Source: CAZGUX01 sp964529305 (GTDB lineage: Bacteria; Acidobacteriota; Terriglobia; Bryobacterales; Bryobacteraceae). From it: a DNA stretch of 64,000 nt. The stretch is from assembly GCA_964529305.1 (NCBI GenBank), contig CAZGUX010000189.1, forward strand, positions 1 through 64,000, in the 5' to 3' direction. The notes beneath the pieces are model-generated. The model saw only the letters and a program-made list of their open reading frames with translations. It was not told where the DNA came from and searched no databases. A program made the position numbers and the translations under genes. Shown piece by piece: positions 1 to 9,000 of this stretch (its first letter is position 1; the number at the start of each line of letters is the position of its first letter).

Positions 1-1
1 G

Positions 2-919
2 GACTACACGACCGCCGGCGCCGAGGCGCTGGCTCCGCCGGTCAAACAGAATGGGTTCGCCGTATTCGGGCTCGAAGAAGTCACGTTCGAGAAATTTCGC
101 ATTCAACTCGGCGGGCGCGTCGAGAACAATCAATTCAACCCCGACGGACTCCAAAGCAGGTCCTTCACCGGTTTCTCCGGCGCTGCCGGTATCTACGTTC
201 CGCTGTGGAAGCACGGAGCGTTTGTGACCAACTTTACGCATTCGTATCGGGCTCCCGCGCTTGAGGAACTCTACAACCACGGCCCGCACGTCGGAAACCT
301 GACGTTCGAGATCGGCAACGCCAATCTGAATCGGGAGCGCTCCAACGGGGTCGACCTGTCAGTGCGCCACCAGGGGGCTAGGGTTCGCGCGGAGTGGAAC
401 TACTTCTATTACGACATCAACGACTTCGTCTACCTGGCGCCCACCGGCCGCATCGAGGACGGCCTGGTGGAGGCCGATTGGGCTCAGGCGAACAGCCGTT
501 TTACCGGAACGGAAGCGAATCTCGATGTGGCGCTACACCCGAACATCTGGCTGAACCTGGGCACGGACTACGTGAATGCCCGGTTGAAGCAAAACAACCA
601 ACCGTTACCCCGAATTCCGCCGCTACGAGGCCGGGCTGGAGTGGACTTTCGCTTCAAAGGGTTCTCCGTGAAGCCTGAACTGGTCATGGCGAATCGGCAG
701 ACGAAGCTTTTTGACGCCGAGACACCGACCGCGGGTTACGCGGTGTTCAACCTGGGCGGATCGTATACTCTCACGCGCCAGCATGGGGTCCATCAGTTTT
801 CGGCCAGCCTCTTCAACGTCAGCGACCGGCTGTACCGGAACCATCTGTCGTTCATTAAGGAACTGGCGCCGGAAATCGGCCGGGGCTTCCGATTCACCTA
901 CACGATGCGTTTCTTCTGA
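2..919 (+). CDS. TonB-dependent receptor, C-terminal part (gene starts before the window)
   Basis: The reading frame is open from base 2 and gives the last 305 residues of an outer-membrane receptor that imports a ligand using TonB energy. What is visible is barrel sequence: alternating polar/aromatic strands, the motif SYRAPALEELYNHGPH, an internal FNLGGSYTLT strand, and a last strand ending in TMRFF, with the terminal Phe used for BAM recognition. The SYRAPALEELYNHGPH block resembles the ZnuD-like/zinc-regulated receptors, so zinc or a related ligand is possible, but the plug domain that would help decide is outside the window. The gene ends 35 bp before the convergent small gene at 955-1176. 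Confidence 0.85.
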   Translation, partial: DYTTAGAEALAPPVKQNGFAVFGLEEVTFEKFRIQLGGRVENNQFNPDGLQSRSFTGFSGAAGIYVPLWKHGAFVTNFTHSYRAPALEELYNHGPHVGNLTFEIGNANLNRERSNGVDLSVRHQGARVRAEWNYFYYDINDFVYLAPTGRIEDGLVEADWAQANSRFTGTEANLDVALHPNIWLNLGTDYVNARLKQNNQPLPRIPPLRGRAGVDFRFKGFSVKPELVMANRQTKLFDAETPTAGYAVFNLGGSYTLTRQHGVHQFSASLFNVSDRLYRNHLSFIKELAPEIGRGFRFTYTMRFF

Positions 920-954
920 GACGACTAGGGAGAGGAGGACCGGTCCGCCTCTCC

Positions 955-1176
955 CTACCCGAACCACAGAAGGAGAGATTTGTTCATCTCATCGGCAGTT
1001 TGAACGGCTTTCACATTGGCTTGGAAACCGGTGCGTGCCTCGATCAGTGCGACCATCTCGTCGCTCAGGCTCACAGTATCTTCGCCGGTCGCGTTGAAAG
1101 TCGAACGGGCGATCCGTTGGGCGGAGCGATCCAACAGGGCCTCCGCCTGCGCCAGTCCTTCGAGAGATACCTTCAT
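955..1176 (-). CDS. Mini-protein resembling fused N- and C-terminal ends of a flagellar rod/hook protein
   Basis: A 73-residue protein. Its C-terminal half (EMVALIEARTGFQANVKAVQ followed by TADEM) matches the pattern of the flagellar basal-body rod C-terminal domain (Flg_bbr_C, as in FlgC/FlgE/FlgG). Its N-terminal half (SLEGLAQAEALLDRSAQRIA) resembles the rod-protein N-terminal helix, where GL.a...L...a.nIAn is usual. The central domains of a real rod protein are missing and no other flagellar gene is in the window. The ATG at 1176 was chosen; a GTG at 1194 would add six residues. Neither start has a strong ribosome-binding site. Function is unknown: the pattern suggests two helices able to form a coiled coil, not a flagellum. 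Confidence 0.65.
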   Translation of the reverse strand: MKVSLEGLAQAEALLDRSAQRIARSTFNATGEDTVSLSDEMVALIEARTGFQANVKAVQTADEMNKSLLLWFG

Positions 1177-1285
1177 GACCGTTCTTATCGGCACGCTCGG
1201 GCCGAATGAGAGTCCAATTCTCGGCGTCCTTCAAGTCCGATCTCTGTAGGAGACGCAAAAGATCCGAACATGCGCATCTATTCGG

Positions 1286-1297
1286 CTGTCGCGACAG
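1286..1297. promoter_or_regulatory. Perfect 12-bp palindrome upstream of metK
   Basis: CTGTCGCGACAG is its own reverse complement. It lies about 70 bp upstream of the predicted metK -35 box, and a half-copy (gtgtcgcg) follows at about 1300. It could be an operator for an unknown regulator. The rest of the 279-bp gap between 1176 and 1456 shows no gene. Confidence 0.3.
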
Positions 1298-1366
1298 AGT
1301 GTCGCGCCGCTGAAGCCCCGATTTTTCCCGTTAGGACCGGCTGAGAACCTCCTCCATGCGCCCAAA

Positions 1367-1396
1367 TTGACCGCCCTACAAGCCGTTCGTTACACT
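1367..1396 (+). promoter_or_regulatory. Predicted sigma70-type promoter of metK
   Basis: TTGACC at 1367-1372 and TACACT at 1391-1396 are separated by 18 bp. This would start a leader of about 50 nt before the metK ATG at 1456. A purine-rich stretch (gaggagcagagg) just before the ATG serves as ribosome-binding site. No known SAM- or SAH-riboswitch fold fits in this short leader. Confidence 0.5.
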
Positions 1397-1455
1397 GAGA
1401 GTCTGGCCCACCCGCCGCCACGGGCTGAGCCCACTCCGAGGAGCAGAGGTTTTCA

Positions 1456-2625
1456 ATGGCAGAAAAGCAGCGTCAGATTTTTACGTCCGAGTCTGTCACC
1501 GAAGGACATCCGGACAAGATCGCCGACCAGATTTCGGATGCGGTGCTGGACGCGGTGCTCGCCCAGGACCCGTATGGGCGAGTCGCCTGTGAGGTTCTGG
1601 TGACCACCGGAATCTGCGTGGTGGCTGGTGAAATCACCACCAATTGCTACGTGGACGTGCCCAAAGTCGTGCGCGAGACGATCAAGGATGTGGGTTACAC
1701 GGACGCGACGTTCGGCTTCGACTGCCACACCTGCGGGGTTCTGAACGCGATTCAGGGCCAGAGTCCCGACATCGCGATGGGAGTCGATCCCGGTGGCGCG
1801 GGCGACCAGGGCCTGATGTTCGGATACGCCTGCGATGAGACACCCGAGTTGATGCCTCTGCCGATCAAGTTGGCGCATCAATTGGTGGAGCGGCTCAGCG
1901 AGGTGCGCCGGAAGAATATTCTGCAGTGCCTGCGTCCGGATGGAAAGAGCCAGGTGAGCGTGGAGTACGAAAACGGGGTCCCGGTGCGGATCGACGCCAT
2001 CGTGGTTTCCACGCAGCATTCCGACGACATCTCGATCGAAGATCTGCGGACGGCGGTGAAGGAGCACGTGATTCTGCCGGTGGTTCCCGCTGCGATGATC
2101 GATGAGAATACCAAGTTCCACATCAACCCGACGGGCCGGTTTGTGATTGGGGGACCGCACGGGGATACGGGGCTGACCGGGCGCAAGATCATTGTCGACA
2201 CCTACGGCGGGATGGGCCGTCACGGCGGCGGCGCGTTCTCGGGCAAGGACCCGACGAAGGTGGACCGTTCGGCCTGCTACATGGCCCGGTACATCGCCAA
2301 GAACATCGTCGCCTCGGGCCTCGCCAAGCGATGCGAGGTTCAACTGGCGTATGCCATCGGCGTGGCCGACCCGGTGTCGGTGCTGGTGAACACGTTTGGA
2401 ACCGGCCTGGTGGCCGACGAACGGATCATGGAGATCGTGCGGGCGATTTTCCCGCTGACGCCGAAGGGCATCATCAACCATCTGCAGCTACGCCGGCCGA
2501 TCTACCGGGCCACGGCGGCCTTCGGTCATTTCGGCCGCAGCGGAGCCGGATTCAGTTGGGAGCAAACGGACAAGGCCGCGGAGTTGCGGCAGGAAGCGGG
2601 CATCGAGGCCACGGCCGCCCGCTGA
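1456..2625 (+). CDS. metK: S-adenosylmethionine synthetase
   Basis: Makes S-adenosylmethionine from methionine and ATP in the cytosol. The 389-residue length is normal for bacterial MetK. Signature segments are present: TEGHPDKIADQ at residues 15-25 (ATP/phosphate binding), GAGDQG at 114-119 (the mobile loop motif) and GGGAFSGKD at 258-266 (the P-loop-like second signature). It is followed 75 bp later by ahcY on the same strand, so SAM synthesis and recycling of the product S-adenosylhomocysteine are probably transcribed together. The promoter at 1367-1396 and the terminator at 4023-4057 frame the pair. Confidence 0.97.
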   Translation: MAEKQRQIFTSESVTEGHPDKIADQISDAVLDAVLAQDPYGRVACEVLVTTGICVVAGEITTNCYVDVPKVVRETIKDVGYTDATFGFDCHTCGVLNAIQGQSPDIAMGVDPGGAGDQGLMFGYACDETPELMPLPIKLAHQLVERLSEVRRKNILQCLRPDGKSQVSVEYENGVPVRIDAIVVSTQHSDDISIEDLRTAVKEHVILPVVPAAMIDENTKFHINPTGRFVIGGPHGDTGLTGRKIIVDTYGGMGRHGGGAFSGKDPTKVDRSACYMARYIAKNIVASGLAKRCEVQLAYAIGVADPVSVLVNTFGTGLVADERIMEIVRAIFPLTPKGIINHLQLRRPIYRATAAFGHFGRSGAGFSWEQTDKAAELRQEAGIEATAAR

Positions 2626-2700
2626 TTCAGCGGCGACCGTGACGGATTGCTCCAAAGGAACACCGCCGCGACCGGAGGGGAGCGGCGCATCGGAGAAACT

Positions 2701-3981
2701 ATGGCAACGGATACAACACTGCAAGTGGCCGGAGACGTCAAGGACTTCGCGCTCACCGACATGGGCAAGAAGCGCATCGAGTGGGCGTTCCAGTCGATGC
2801 CGGTCCTTCAAATCATCCGCAAGCAGTTCATCAAGTCCCAGCCCCTGAAGGGCTATCGAGTCTCGGCCTGCCTGCACGTAACGACGGAGACGGCGAACCT
2901 GATGATCACGCTGCGGGACGGCGGGGCAAACATCGTTTTGTGCGCCTCCAATCCTCTGTCGACTCAGGATGACGTAGCCGCCGCGCTGGTGAAGGAGTAC
3001 GGCATTCCCACCTTCGCGATCAAGGGCGAGAACAACGATCAGTATTACTCCCACATCTCCGCGGCGGTCGATCACCGGCCGCAGATCACGATGGACGACG
3101 GCGCCGATCTCGTCCACATGCTGCACACGAAACGGGTGGACCTGGCCGGCAACGTGGTGGGCGGCACCGAAGAGACGACGACCGGCGTCATACGTCTTCG
3201 GGCGATGGCGAAGGAAGGCGTGCTGCGCTACCCGATTATTGCGGTGAACGACGCGCTCACCAAGCACCTGTTCGACAACCGGTACGGCACGGGCCAATCG
3301 ACACTGGACGGCATCATCCGGGCGACCAACCTGCTCCTGGCCGGAATGACGGTGGTCATTGCCGGCTACGGCTGGTGCGGCCGCGGGTGCGCCATGCGGG
3401 CGCGCGGGATGGGCGCCAACGTCATCATTACCGAGATCGATCCCACCAAGGCGATCGAGGCCGTGATGGACGGATTCCGCGTGATGCCGATGCACGAGGC
3501 GGCCAAGATCGGTGAACTGTTTATCACCGTTACGGGAAACAAGCACGTCCTGGCGCGCGATCATTTCCAGACGCTGCGCTCCGGCGCGGTGCTCTGCAAT
3601 TCCGGGCACTTCAACGTCGAGATCGATCTCGAAGCGCTCGGTGCGATGGCTACTTCGCGCCGCATGGTTCGCGAGTTTGTCGAGGAGTTCGTCCTGGCCG
3701 ATGGCCGCCGCGTGTACGTGCTGGGCGAGGGCCGGTTGATCAACCTGGCTGCCGCCGAGGGTCACCCCGCGTCGGTGATGGACATGAGCTTCGCCAACCA
3801 GGCGCTGTCGGCCGAATACATGATCCAGAATCATGCTTCGCTTCAAAACACCGTGTATGCGGTTCCGCAGGACCTGGACCAGCGGGTTGCCCAAATGAAG
3901 CTCGAGGCGATGGGCGCAACCATCGACAAGCTGACTCCCGAGCAGGAAGCGTATCTGGCGTCCTGGTCTGAAGGAACCTGA
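2701..3981 (+). CDS. ahcY: Adenosylhomocysteinase (S-adenosylhomocysteine hydrolase)
   Basis: Reversibly cleaves S-adenosylhomocysteine to homocysteine and adenosine, using bound NAD, to relieve product inhibition of methyltransferases. The NAD Rossmann loop is GYGWCGRG at residues 222-229, and the substrate-domain blocks LHVTTETANL, NNDQYYSHIS and SLQNTVYAVPQ-type sequence are seen. The 426-residue length corresponds to the class lacking the about 40-residue insertion found in some bacteria. The ATG at 2701, with ggagaaact upstream, was chosen; the frame is open back to a TTG at 2647, but that extension (TAATGGERRIG) does not look like family sequence. It is second gene after metK. Confidence 0.96.
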   Translation: MATDTTLQVAGDVKDFALTDMGKKRIEWAFQSMPVLQIIRKQFIKSQPLKGYRVSACLHVTTETANLMITLRDGGANIVLCASNPLSTQDDVAAALVKEYGIPTFAIKGENNDQYYSHISAAVDHRPQITMDDGADLVHMLHTKRVDLAGNVVGGTEETTTGVIRLRAMAKEGVLRYPIIAVNDALTKHLFDNRYGTGQSTLDGIIRATNLLLAGMTVVIAGYGWCGRGCAMRARGMGANVIITEIDPTKAIEAVMDGFRVMPMHEAAKIGELFITVTGNKHVLARDHFQTLRSGAVLCNSGHFNVEIDLEALGAMATSRRMVREFVEEFVLADGRRVYVLGEGRLINLAAAEGHPASVMDMSFANQALSAEYMIQNHASLQNTVYAVPQDLDQRVAQMKLEAMGATIDKLTPEQEAYLASWSEGT

Positions 3982-4022
3982 GAGTTTTCGCTCTGTTCCC
4001 TTCCTTGTTTCTCAAATAAGCG

Positions 4023-4057
4023 CGGCGCATCCGTCCCTGCGGATGCGCCGTTTTTTT
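4023..4057 (+). terminator. Rho-independent terminator after ahcY
   Basis: An 11-bp perfect GC-rich stem (4023-4033 with 4040-4050), a six-base loop TCCCTG, and a run of seven T at 4051-4057. It closes the metK-ahcY transcription unit. Confidence 0.93.
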
Positions 4058-4068
4058 CGAGCGGTGAT

Positions 4069-4515
4069 ATGGTATTCTCGTCGCCGATGACATCGCGACT
4101 ATTTTTCCAGTTCGCCGCGGTGGCGGCGTTTTCCGCTATCGGAGGTTGGTACATGCACACTGACACGGTGCAAGCCGCGCCCGGGCGCGTCTTTGAAATG
4201 CGCACCTATGTTGCCAACGAGGGCAAGCTCGAGGCACTGAAGGCGCGGTTCCGGAATCATACCTTGAGGATCTTTCAGAACCACGGGATGAAGAACGTAG
4301 GCTACTGGCAGCCACAGGACGCCCCCGCATCGTCCAACACCTTGATCTACATCATTTCCCACGAGAGCCGGGCGCAGGCACCAAAGAACTGGGAGGCGTT
4401 TCGCGCCGACCCTGAGTGGAAGAAGGTGCAACAGGCGTCCGAGGTGAACGGCAAACTGGTGGCCAAGGTGGACGTGGTCTTCATGGACGCGGTGGATTTT
4501 TCGCCGATCAAGTAG
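4069..4515 (+). CDS. Secreted NIPSNAP-family protein
   Basis: 148 residues. After a hydrophobic N-terminal stretch (LFFQFAAVAAFSAIGGWYM, residues about 11-29) comes one NIPSNAP-type ferredoxin-like domain: FEMRTYVANEGKLEALKARF, NHGMKNVGYWQP and the closing NWEAFRADPEWKKVQQ. Proteins of this family are dimeric alpha/beta barrels of mostly unknown role; in acidobacteria and planctomycetes exported copies are common. The exported location is inferred from the N-terminal segment. Start could be 4069 or the ATG at 4087; neither has a good ribosome-binding site. It stands alone, after the ahcY terminator and convergent with the parA partner gene. Confidence 0.85.
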   Translation: MVFSSPMTSRLFFQFAAVAAFSAIGGWYMHTDTVQAAPGRVFEMRTYVANEGKLEALKARFRNHTLRIFQNHGMKNVGYWQPQDAPASSNTLIYIISHESRAQAPKNWEAFRADPEWKKVQQASEVNGKLVAKVDVVFMDAVDFSPIK

Positions 4516-4572
4516 ACCTCGCGGAGGCCGTCGGCCGCCCGTGCAGCTCACCTTCGAAGGCTCGCGGACCGT

Positions 4573-4878
4573 TCACCGTTTGATGAAATTGGCCACTACC
4601 GTCATCGGCAGCGTCACTACCTGGAAGGAGAACATCAGGGTCTCCCCGACCGCCATCATGCCGTAGGACAACGCGCGCATCCCACTCTTCATGGGGTCGC
4701 TGAACAGTGACGACGAAGACGTCGATTCCGGCCTCGTGGCCGTTCTCTCGACGGGTTTGGGAGCGGCCGGTGCGGCCGGCCTGTCTTCCGTGCGGTAGGT
4801 CCAGCCGGAGGCGTCCTGCTTCTCTACTTCCTCCGGAATCACGAACTGCGGCTTGCTATGACGTTTTCTTGTGCCCAT
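4573..4878 (-). CDS. Small protein overlapping parA, with C-terminal hydrophobic segment
   Basis: 101 residues, not assigned to a family. The N-terminal third is basic/polar (GTRKRHSKPQFVIPEEVEKQ), the middle is a Pro/Ala/Thr/Ser-rich linker, and the C-terminus carries a long hydrophobic segment (ALSYGMMAVGETLMFSFQVV and on) ending in basic residues. The ATG at 4878 has a strong GGAGGG ribosome-binding site and overlaps the end of parA by 23 bp, which indicates translational coupling. The frame stays open to 4980, but that is simply parA in another frame. Position and overlap suggest a partner of the ParA ATPase held at the membrane, in place of a ParB; this is inference. Confidence 0.7.
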   Translation of the reverse strand: MGTRKRHSKPQFVIPEEVEKQDASGWTYRTEDRPAAPAAPKPVERTATRPESTSSSSLFSDPMKSGMRALSYGMMAVGETLMFSFQVVTLPMTVVANFIKR

Positions 4879-5635
4879 GGTTCCCTCCCGTTTCGACGAA
4901 GTCGATGAAGCGGTTGTAGTCTTCGGCCGCTCGGCTGCGCGGCGCGTATTCCCAAATGGTTTGGTGTTTGGCGGTGGCATAGTTGAGGTCGATGCACTGG
5001 CGGATTCCCGGCTGAAAGAGAAACGGGCTCATCTGCCGGTCGGCGGCGAGAGCGTCCAGCGCCGCCCGAGTTGCGTTGGTGGTGGAATTGGTGAACGTGG
5101 GCAGGACCGCCAGGACGTCCAGGGAGCGGTTCGGCCAGAGATCACGAATCTCGTCGACGCCGGTCAGCGTCTGGCGGGCTCCGATGATGGCCATTAAGTC
5201 CATGCCCACCGGGACAATGACCTGCTCGGCGAAGAGCAGCGCGTTGTAGGTGAGCAGGTTCATCGCCGGCGATGAGTCGAGGATGACGTAGTCGTACCCG
5301 TTCGCACCGCGGAGGCGGCGCGCGAGTATGGTCTCGCGCTGGGTCTCGCCGGCCAGGCGCCGCTCGAGCGAGAACGCGGTCGGGTTCGACACCACCGCGT
5401 CCAGGCGGTCGCGGACGTTCGCCACGAGCGCGCTGGCCAGGTCCGCCTCGCCGATCATCAACTCCTGAATGCTCTGCCGCGCGCGGAGGTGGAGAGCGTG
5501 CCCGACGTTGCCCTGCGGATCCAGATCGATGAGCAGCACGCGTTTGCCGCGGCTGGCCAGACCGGCCGCCACATGAATGGCTGTCGTGGTCTTGCCCACG
5601 CCGCCCTTCATATTGACCACGGCGATCTTGCGCAT
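4856..5635 (-). CDS. ParA/MinD-family ATPase
   Basis: 259 residues counted from the ATG at 5635 (a TTG at 5650 would add five). The deviant Walker A motif KGGVGKTT is at residues 10-17, Walker A-prime is LIDLDPQGN, and Walker B-like YVILDSSPAMN follows. Such ATPases dimerise on ATP, bind DNA or membrane non-specifically, and position plasmids, chromosomes or protein cargo. No ParB gene is nearby; instead a 101-residue protein with a hydrophobic tail overlaps the 3-prime end, and six 19-bp tandem repeats lie about 105 bp upstream of the start. The chromosomal ParA normally sits with parB near the origin, so this is an orphan type whose cargo is unknown. Confidence 0.9.
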   Translation of the reverse strand: MRKIAVVNMKGGVGKTTTAIHVAAGLASRGKRVLLIDLDPQGNVGHALHLRARQSIQELMIGEADLASALVANVRDRLDAVVSNPTAFSLERRLAGETQRETILARRLRGANGYDYVILDSSPAMNLLTYNALLFAEQVIVPVGMDLMAIIGARQTLTGVDEIRDLWPNRSLDVLAVLPTFTNSTTNATRAALDALAADRQMSPFLFQPGIRQCIDLNYATAKHQTIWEYAPRSRAAEDYNRFIDFVETGGNHGHKKTS

Positions 5636-6066
5636 GTTTTGTACAAGCAAAGCGCACTCTGCCGCCGAATGTCAATCTCGACCGGACGGGACTCTTGAGC
5701 CCGCTTGCCTCGGCTGGAGGATCTGCGAGGAGTGCCCGGCGGGAACGCTGGTCCCCGGTGGGAACGCTGGTCCCCGGCAGGAACGCTGGTCCCTGGTGGG
5801 AACACTGGTCGCCGGTGGGAACACTGGTCGCCGGTGGGAACGCTCGTCCCCGGCCTGCCGGCCGGGGTTCGGATGGGCAGATCCTGCCCAGCCAGTAGGG
5901 GGAACTGACCCAAAGGACCTACCAGATTCAGGAAGGCGATTCGGGAATTTGCAGGGCACACTAAGGGTTCTGTCTGACAATCCACGAGATACGAACTGGC
6001 CTCTCGCATGCTACGCTCGAAATAAGCGTTCCCAACTCGCTTGACCAGAGAGAGGAATTGGTCACA
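5636..6066. other. 431-bp intergenic stretch between parA and the TonB receptor
   Basis: Divergent upstream region of parA (leftward) and the Oar-like receptor (rightward). It contains the 19-bp tandem repeat array at 5741-5854. All frames read through the array because it is GC-rich and 19 is not a multiple of three, so the apparent ORFs there are artefacts. No other gene is seen; promoters for both flanking genes should lie here but none matches consensus well. Confidence 0.7.
5741..5854. repeat. Six tandem copies of a 19-bp repeat
   Basis: Copies start at 5741, 5760, 5779, 5798, 5817 and 5836. The consensus is gggaacgctggtccccggt; copies 4 and 5 share two changes (cactggtcg) and copy 6 has one change in the core. 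Each unit carries an imperfect inverted repeat (GGGA...TCCC), so each could fold into a short hairpin or bind a dimeric protein. There are no spacers, so it is not a CRISPR array. Iterated sites next to an orphan parA recall plasmid partition sites, but it may equally be a dispersed intergenic repeat of this genome. Confidence 0.95.
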
Positions 6067-9000
6067 ATGTCTTTTCGCAAGTTACTCATTTCTGTCACCC
6101 TGTTTTGTCTGTTGTTCGCCCCCGCGCACGCGCAGGTCACGGGCCGGCTGAGCGGCAGTGTGGTCGACGTTCAAGGGGCGGCTGTTCCCGGCGCCGCCAT
6201 AAATGTATACTTGACCGGCGGCCAAAATGCCGTGCTCTCCTCCGCGACGAATGCCGAAGGCCTGTTCGTCTTTACCGGAGTCCGTCCGGACTATTATGAT
6301 GTTTCGATCGACGCCAAGGGTTTTGTCAAGGCGGTGGTCCGCAAGGTCAAGGTCGACCCGGCGCAGGAAAAAGGCATCGGTCAGGTCAAGCTGGATCTGG
6401 CCACGGTGGCGGAAACCGTGGAGGTAACGGCGGAAATCCAGACGGTTCAGTTGGCCAATGCCGAGATCAACACGACCGTAACAAACGAGCAGATCCGGAA
6501 TCTGCCCGTGCTCGACCGGCAGGTGATCAACCTGATCACCTCACAAGCCGGCGTCAGCGACGGCCGTGGCGCTACCGTGATCAACGGGATGCGTACATCG
6601 TTCGCCACCGTCACCATGGACGGTATCAATATCCAGGACAATTTCATCCGCTCGAACGGTCTCAGCTTCATCCCGAACCGGATTACCGTCGACCAGGTGG
6701 CCGAAGTCAGCATCTCGACGTCGAACGCGAACGCGACGCTGAACGGAGGCGCCGCTCAGGTCAACTTCGTGACGCCGTCGGGAACGAACAACTACCATGG
6801 CAACGCGTATTGGTACAACCGAAACAGCTACTTCGCGGCCAATGACTGGTTCAACAACAAAGACGGCGTCGCCAAACCGCAATTGAACCAGAACCAGTTT
6901 GGCGGTTCGCTGGGCGGACCCGTTAAAAAAGACAAACTCCTATTTTATTTCAATTATGAGACGTTAAGACTGAAGCAACAGGAGTTGAAGAACACGACCA
7001 TCCTCACGGAGAGCGCCAGGAATGGGATCTACACCTATCCGGTGGGGGGCGCGTTGCAGCAGGTCAACATCCTGCAGGCGCGCCAGATTCAGACGGATCC
7101 TGCTATCGCCGCGCTTTTGCAGCGAGTGCCGGACGCCTCGAAGGCAAACAATTTTCGAGTTGGGGACAGCCGTCCTGGGGCGATTCGGAACACGATCGGG
7201 TATTCGTTTAACCAGCGGGACAACATGGACCGCGACAACCTGGTCTCCAAAGGCGACTACATCCTGTCGACCAGCCATGTGTTTTCCGGATCGTACCTTT
7301 GGAATCGGGAAAAAGTGGACCGGCCCGATCAGGACCCGACGTTCAACCTGGTCCCGGCCGTGGCGAACGATTCGGACCGGCACCTGTTTGCCATCGCCTG
7401 GCGCTGGACCCCATCGGCGACGCTGACCAACGAGTTGCGAGGCGGCGCCAACCTGTCGCCCGGGGTCTTTACCAACAGCGAGCAATTCCCCAATTATCTG
7501 CTGGACCGGAACACGACGTTTTTCACGTATCCGGTAAGCAACACCTTGTTGCCGCAGGGCCGGAATACCCGGACGTTCAGCATCCTCGACAACGCGAGCT
7601 GGATCAAGGGCCGTCACAACATTCAAATGGGTTTTCAGAGCCAGTTGATCCGGGTGGAGCCGTACAACTTTGCCGGGATTTATCCCACGTACGGGCTCGG
7701 CATCAGCGCGAACAACCCGAACGGGCTTACCCCAGCCCAACTCGCGGGCGTTTCGACTGCCGACCTCAACGCCGCCAATAACATGCTTGCTGCGCTGGCG
7801 GGGTGGGTTTCCACTTCGACGCAGACATTCAATATTACCTCGCGAAATTCCGGGTTTGTCTCCCGCGCGGAAGACCGGCGCAATTTCAGCTACGACAACT
7901 ATGCGGGTTACGTTCAGGACACATGGCGCGCGACCCGCCGTCTGACGCTGACTTTGGGCCTTCGGTATGAATATTTCACCCGGTTAAACGAGCGCGACGG
8001 GTTGGCGATCCTGCCCGTTCTGGAGAATGGCAATTTCATCAACACCATGCTCAACCCGAACGCGGTTCTCGATTTCGCGGGCAATTCGGTGGGCAGGCCA
8101 TACTACAACAAGGATCTGAATAACTTTGCCCCGAACGTCGGCATGGCCTGGGATGTCTTCGGCGACGGAAAGACCGCTCTGCGGGCCGGGTATTCGATCA
8201 ACTTCGTGAACGACGACCACATCGTGGCTGTGCGCAACAGCCTGGTCACCAATGACGGGCTGTCGTCGGCCGTTGGCCGAACCGGCCTCGTCGGCCGACT
8301 CACAGGTTCACTGCCCGCCGTGGTGACGCCCACTTTCAAGGTCCCTCGGACGTTTGCCGAGAACCGTGCCCAAATCAGCACGTCCGCCGCCTTTGGCATG
8401 GTCGACCCGAACCTCCGCATCCCCTATGTGCAGCAGTGGAACATCGGCATTCAGCGGGAGATCAAGGGGTGGGTTGTGGAAGGGCGCTATGTCGGCAACA
8501 AGCTGACCAAGGGTCTTCGTGCGATCGACTACAACCAGGTGTTGATCAACCCCGGCGGTTTCCTCGACGATTTCAAGCGAGCCCAGAACAACGGGTTTCT
8601 CGCGAAGCGGGCCACCGGCTCGTTCAACGCGAACTACAACGCCAATATCCCGGGCAGTCAGCCCCTGACGGTCTTTCCCTTGCTGCCGAGCGGCGGTTTA
8701 CTGACCAACGCTACCGTGGCGGGCTTGATTGAGCGCGGCGAGGTGGGGCAGTTGGGGATCACCTACCAGACCAACAACTTGCAGGGCCCTCTGAACTTCT
8801 TCCCGAATCCGAGCGGCATCGCGCTCAACGTGATGACGAACTACAGCAACTCGTCGTACAACGCGCTCCAATTCGAGGTCCGGCGCAGGGTCCGGAGCGG
8901 CCTCAACATTCAGGGCAACTATACCTGGAGCAAGGTGCTCAGCGATTCGCTGGGCGACGGTCAGGCCCGCTTCGATCCGTTTCTCGATAACAGCAATCCG

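Noticed and set aside
1286..1297. LexA box
   Set aside because: CTGT and ACAG are separated by four bases, not eight as in the proteobacterial consensus.
1403..1455. SAM or SAH riboswitch in the metK leader
   Set aside because: The leader is only about 50 nt. A ccgaggagc string recalls the start of the SAH element, but the rest of the conserved core is absent.
1453..3894. Long minus-strand frames opposite metK (342 codons) and ahcY (468 codons)
   Set aside because: They are antisense to two unmistakable enzymes; composition is His/Arg-rich as expected for GC-rich shadow frames.
5741..5854. CRISPR array
   Set aside because: Units are contiguous 19-mers without spacers and no cas genes are in the window.
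5577..6044. Several overlapping small proteins (67-155 residues) in the repeat array
   Set aside because: All are translations of the same 19-bp repeat in different frames (WSPVGTLVPGG-like), with no other support.
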